Source: Aeromicrobium sp. (GTDB lineage: Bacteria > Actinomycetota > Actinomycetes > Propionibacteriales > Nocardioidaceae). From it: a stretch of DNA of 21,796 nucleotides. Below the pieces are notes generated by a model. That model searched no databases and was not told where the DNA came from. It saw only the letters and a program-made list of their open reading frames with translations. Location of the stretch: contig JALRKU010000216.1 of the NCBI GenBank assembly GCA_023254755.1, forward strand, positions 1-21,796, given 5' to 3'. A program made the position numbers and the translations under genes. Shown piece by piece: positions 21,120-21,796 of the stretch (position 1 is the first letter of the stretch; every line of letters begins with the position of its first letter).

Positions 21120-21796
21120 ATGCTCGTCAAGCCCGTGCTGCCTCGCGCCGCGCTGCTGGGTCCGGCGTTCATCGCGGCGGTCGCGTACGTCGACCCGGGC
21201 AACGTGGCCACCAACGTCACGGCGGGTGCCGAGTTCGGCTTCACCCTGGTGTGGGTCGTGGTGCTCGCCAACGTCATGGCCGTCCTGGTGCAGTACCTGT
21301 CGGCCAAGCTGGGCATCGTCACGGGCCGTTCGCTCGCGGGACAGATGGGCGACCGGTTGCCGCGTCCTGCGCGCGTCGTCTACTGGGGCCAGGCCGAGGC
21401 CATCGCGATCGCCACCGACCTGGCCGAGGTCGTCGGCGGCGCGATCGCGCTCAACCTGCTGTTCGACCTGCCACTGGTCCTCGGCGCCGTCATCACGGCG
21501 GTCGTCGCGATGGTCGTGCTGCGGATCGGCGACGTCCGCGGACAGTCGGCGCTCGAGCGGGTCATCGTCGGCTTCCTCGCGCTGATCGCGGTCGGCTTCG
21601 TGGCCGGTCTCGTGGTCGCGCCTCCCGACGCAGGCGACCTCGTCGGTGGGCTCGAGCCGCGGTTCGACGGCAGCGACAGCGTCCTGCTCGCGTCGGGCAT
21701 CATCGGCGCCACCGTCATGCCGCACGTCATCTACCTGCACTCGAGCCTGACGACCGATCGGCTCGGGCGCCGCGGCGAGGGCCTCTCGGTGCGCCA
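21120..21796 (+). CDS. mntH: NRAMP-family Mn2+/Fe2+ transporter, 5' part (3' end outside window)
   Basis: The frame is open from the ATG at 21120 to the window edge, showing 225 residues. Helix 1 carries the metal-binding DPGN motif (AYVDPGNVATN, residues 25-28). Helix 6 carries MPHVIYLHSS with M200 and H202; the methionine favours soft metals such as Mn2+ over Mg/Ca. AEFGFTLVWVVVLANVMAVLVQYLSAKLG is a typical helix 2 region. It should import manganese (or iron) with protons across the cell membrane. No MntR-type or other metal-regulator gene, and no recognised metal box, is seen nearby. It is divergent from the DHA2 efflux gene. Confidence 0.92.
   Translation, partial: MLVKPVLPRAALLGPAFIAAVAYVDPGNVATNVTAGAEFGFTLVWVVVLANVMAVLVQYLSAKLGIVTGRSLAGQMGDRLPRPARVVYWGQAEAIAIATDLAEVVGGAIALNLLFDLPLVLGAVITAVVAMVVLRIGDVRGQSALERVIVGFLALIAVGFVAGLVVAPPDAGDLVGGLEPRFDGSDSVLLASGIIGATVMPHVIYLHSSLTTDRLGRRGEGLSVR

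Overview
The window is high-GC DNA that uses GTG as well as ATG starts and is densely packed on both strands. It carries genes typical of actinomycetes: a SCO4848-family membrane protein, an MT0933/Rv0909-like 'antitoxin', a leaderless-looking purS-purQ pair and a RecQ helicase fused to a phosphoribosyltransferase-like domain. An actinobacterium of the Nocardioidaceae/Propionibacteriales type is a reasonable inference, but nothing here fixes the genus. No rRNA, tRNA, CRISPR array or transposase gene was seen.

Layout. 1-4250 is metabolic/core: the 3' end of an acyl-CoA synthetase, a zinc-independent MDR oxidoreductase, an NmrA-like NAD(P)-binding protein, a CPBP membrane protease-like protein (minus strand), then purS-purQ. 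The purQ end carries two tandem palindromes (4274-4332), one a perfect 32-bp dyad, facing a convergent MFS transporter gene broken by a one-base frameshift near 4750. That transporter is divergent from an HxlR-family regulator, with a shared promoter/operator between them. A small membrane protein, a DEAD-box RNA helicase with an RGG-like tail and a 55-residue antitoxin-like protein follow.

8471-15494 is a complete four-gene Wadjet (JetABCD) anti-plasmid system: kleisin-like JetA, KITE-like JetB, SMC/MukB-like ATPase JetC and Toprim nuclease JetD, packed as one operon with overlapping or close junctions. The cassette is bounded on both sides by a 27-bp inverted repeat (8270-8296 and 15543-15569, 26 of 27 matching) whose outer ends read TG...CA. 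The left boundary holds two further copies of a 10-nt piece of the repeat. Its codon use looks less GC-biased than the neighbours, with a rare TTA codon in jetA. These features suggest a defence cassette inserted between an antitoxin-like gene and recQ.

15630-21796 returns to core-type genes: the RecQ-phosphoribosyltransferase fusion, a convergent ABC1/UbiB-family kinase-like protein, a 14-TM DHA2 drug-efflux MFS transporter, and divergently the 5' part of an NRAMP Mn/Fe transporter. Many native genes share one start signature, a -10-like hexamer ending exactly 6 nt before the start codon, consistent with leaderless transcripts. The jet operon instead shows Shine-Dalgarno sequences at its starts.
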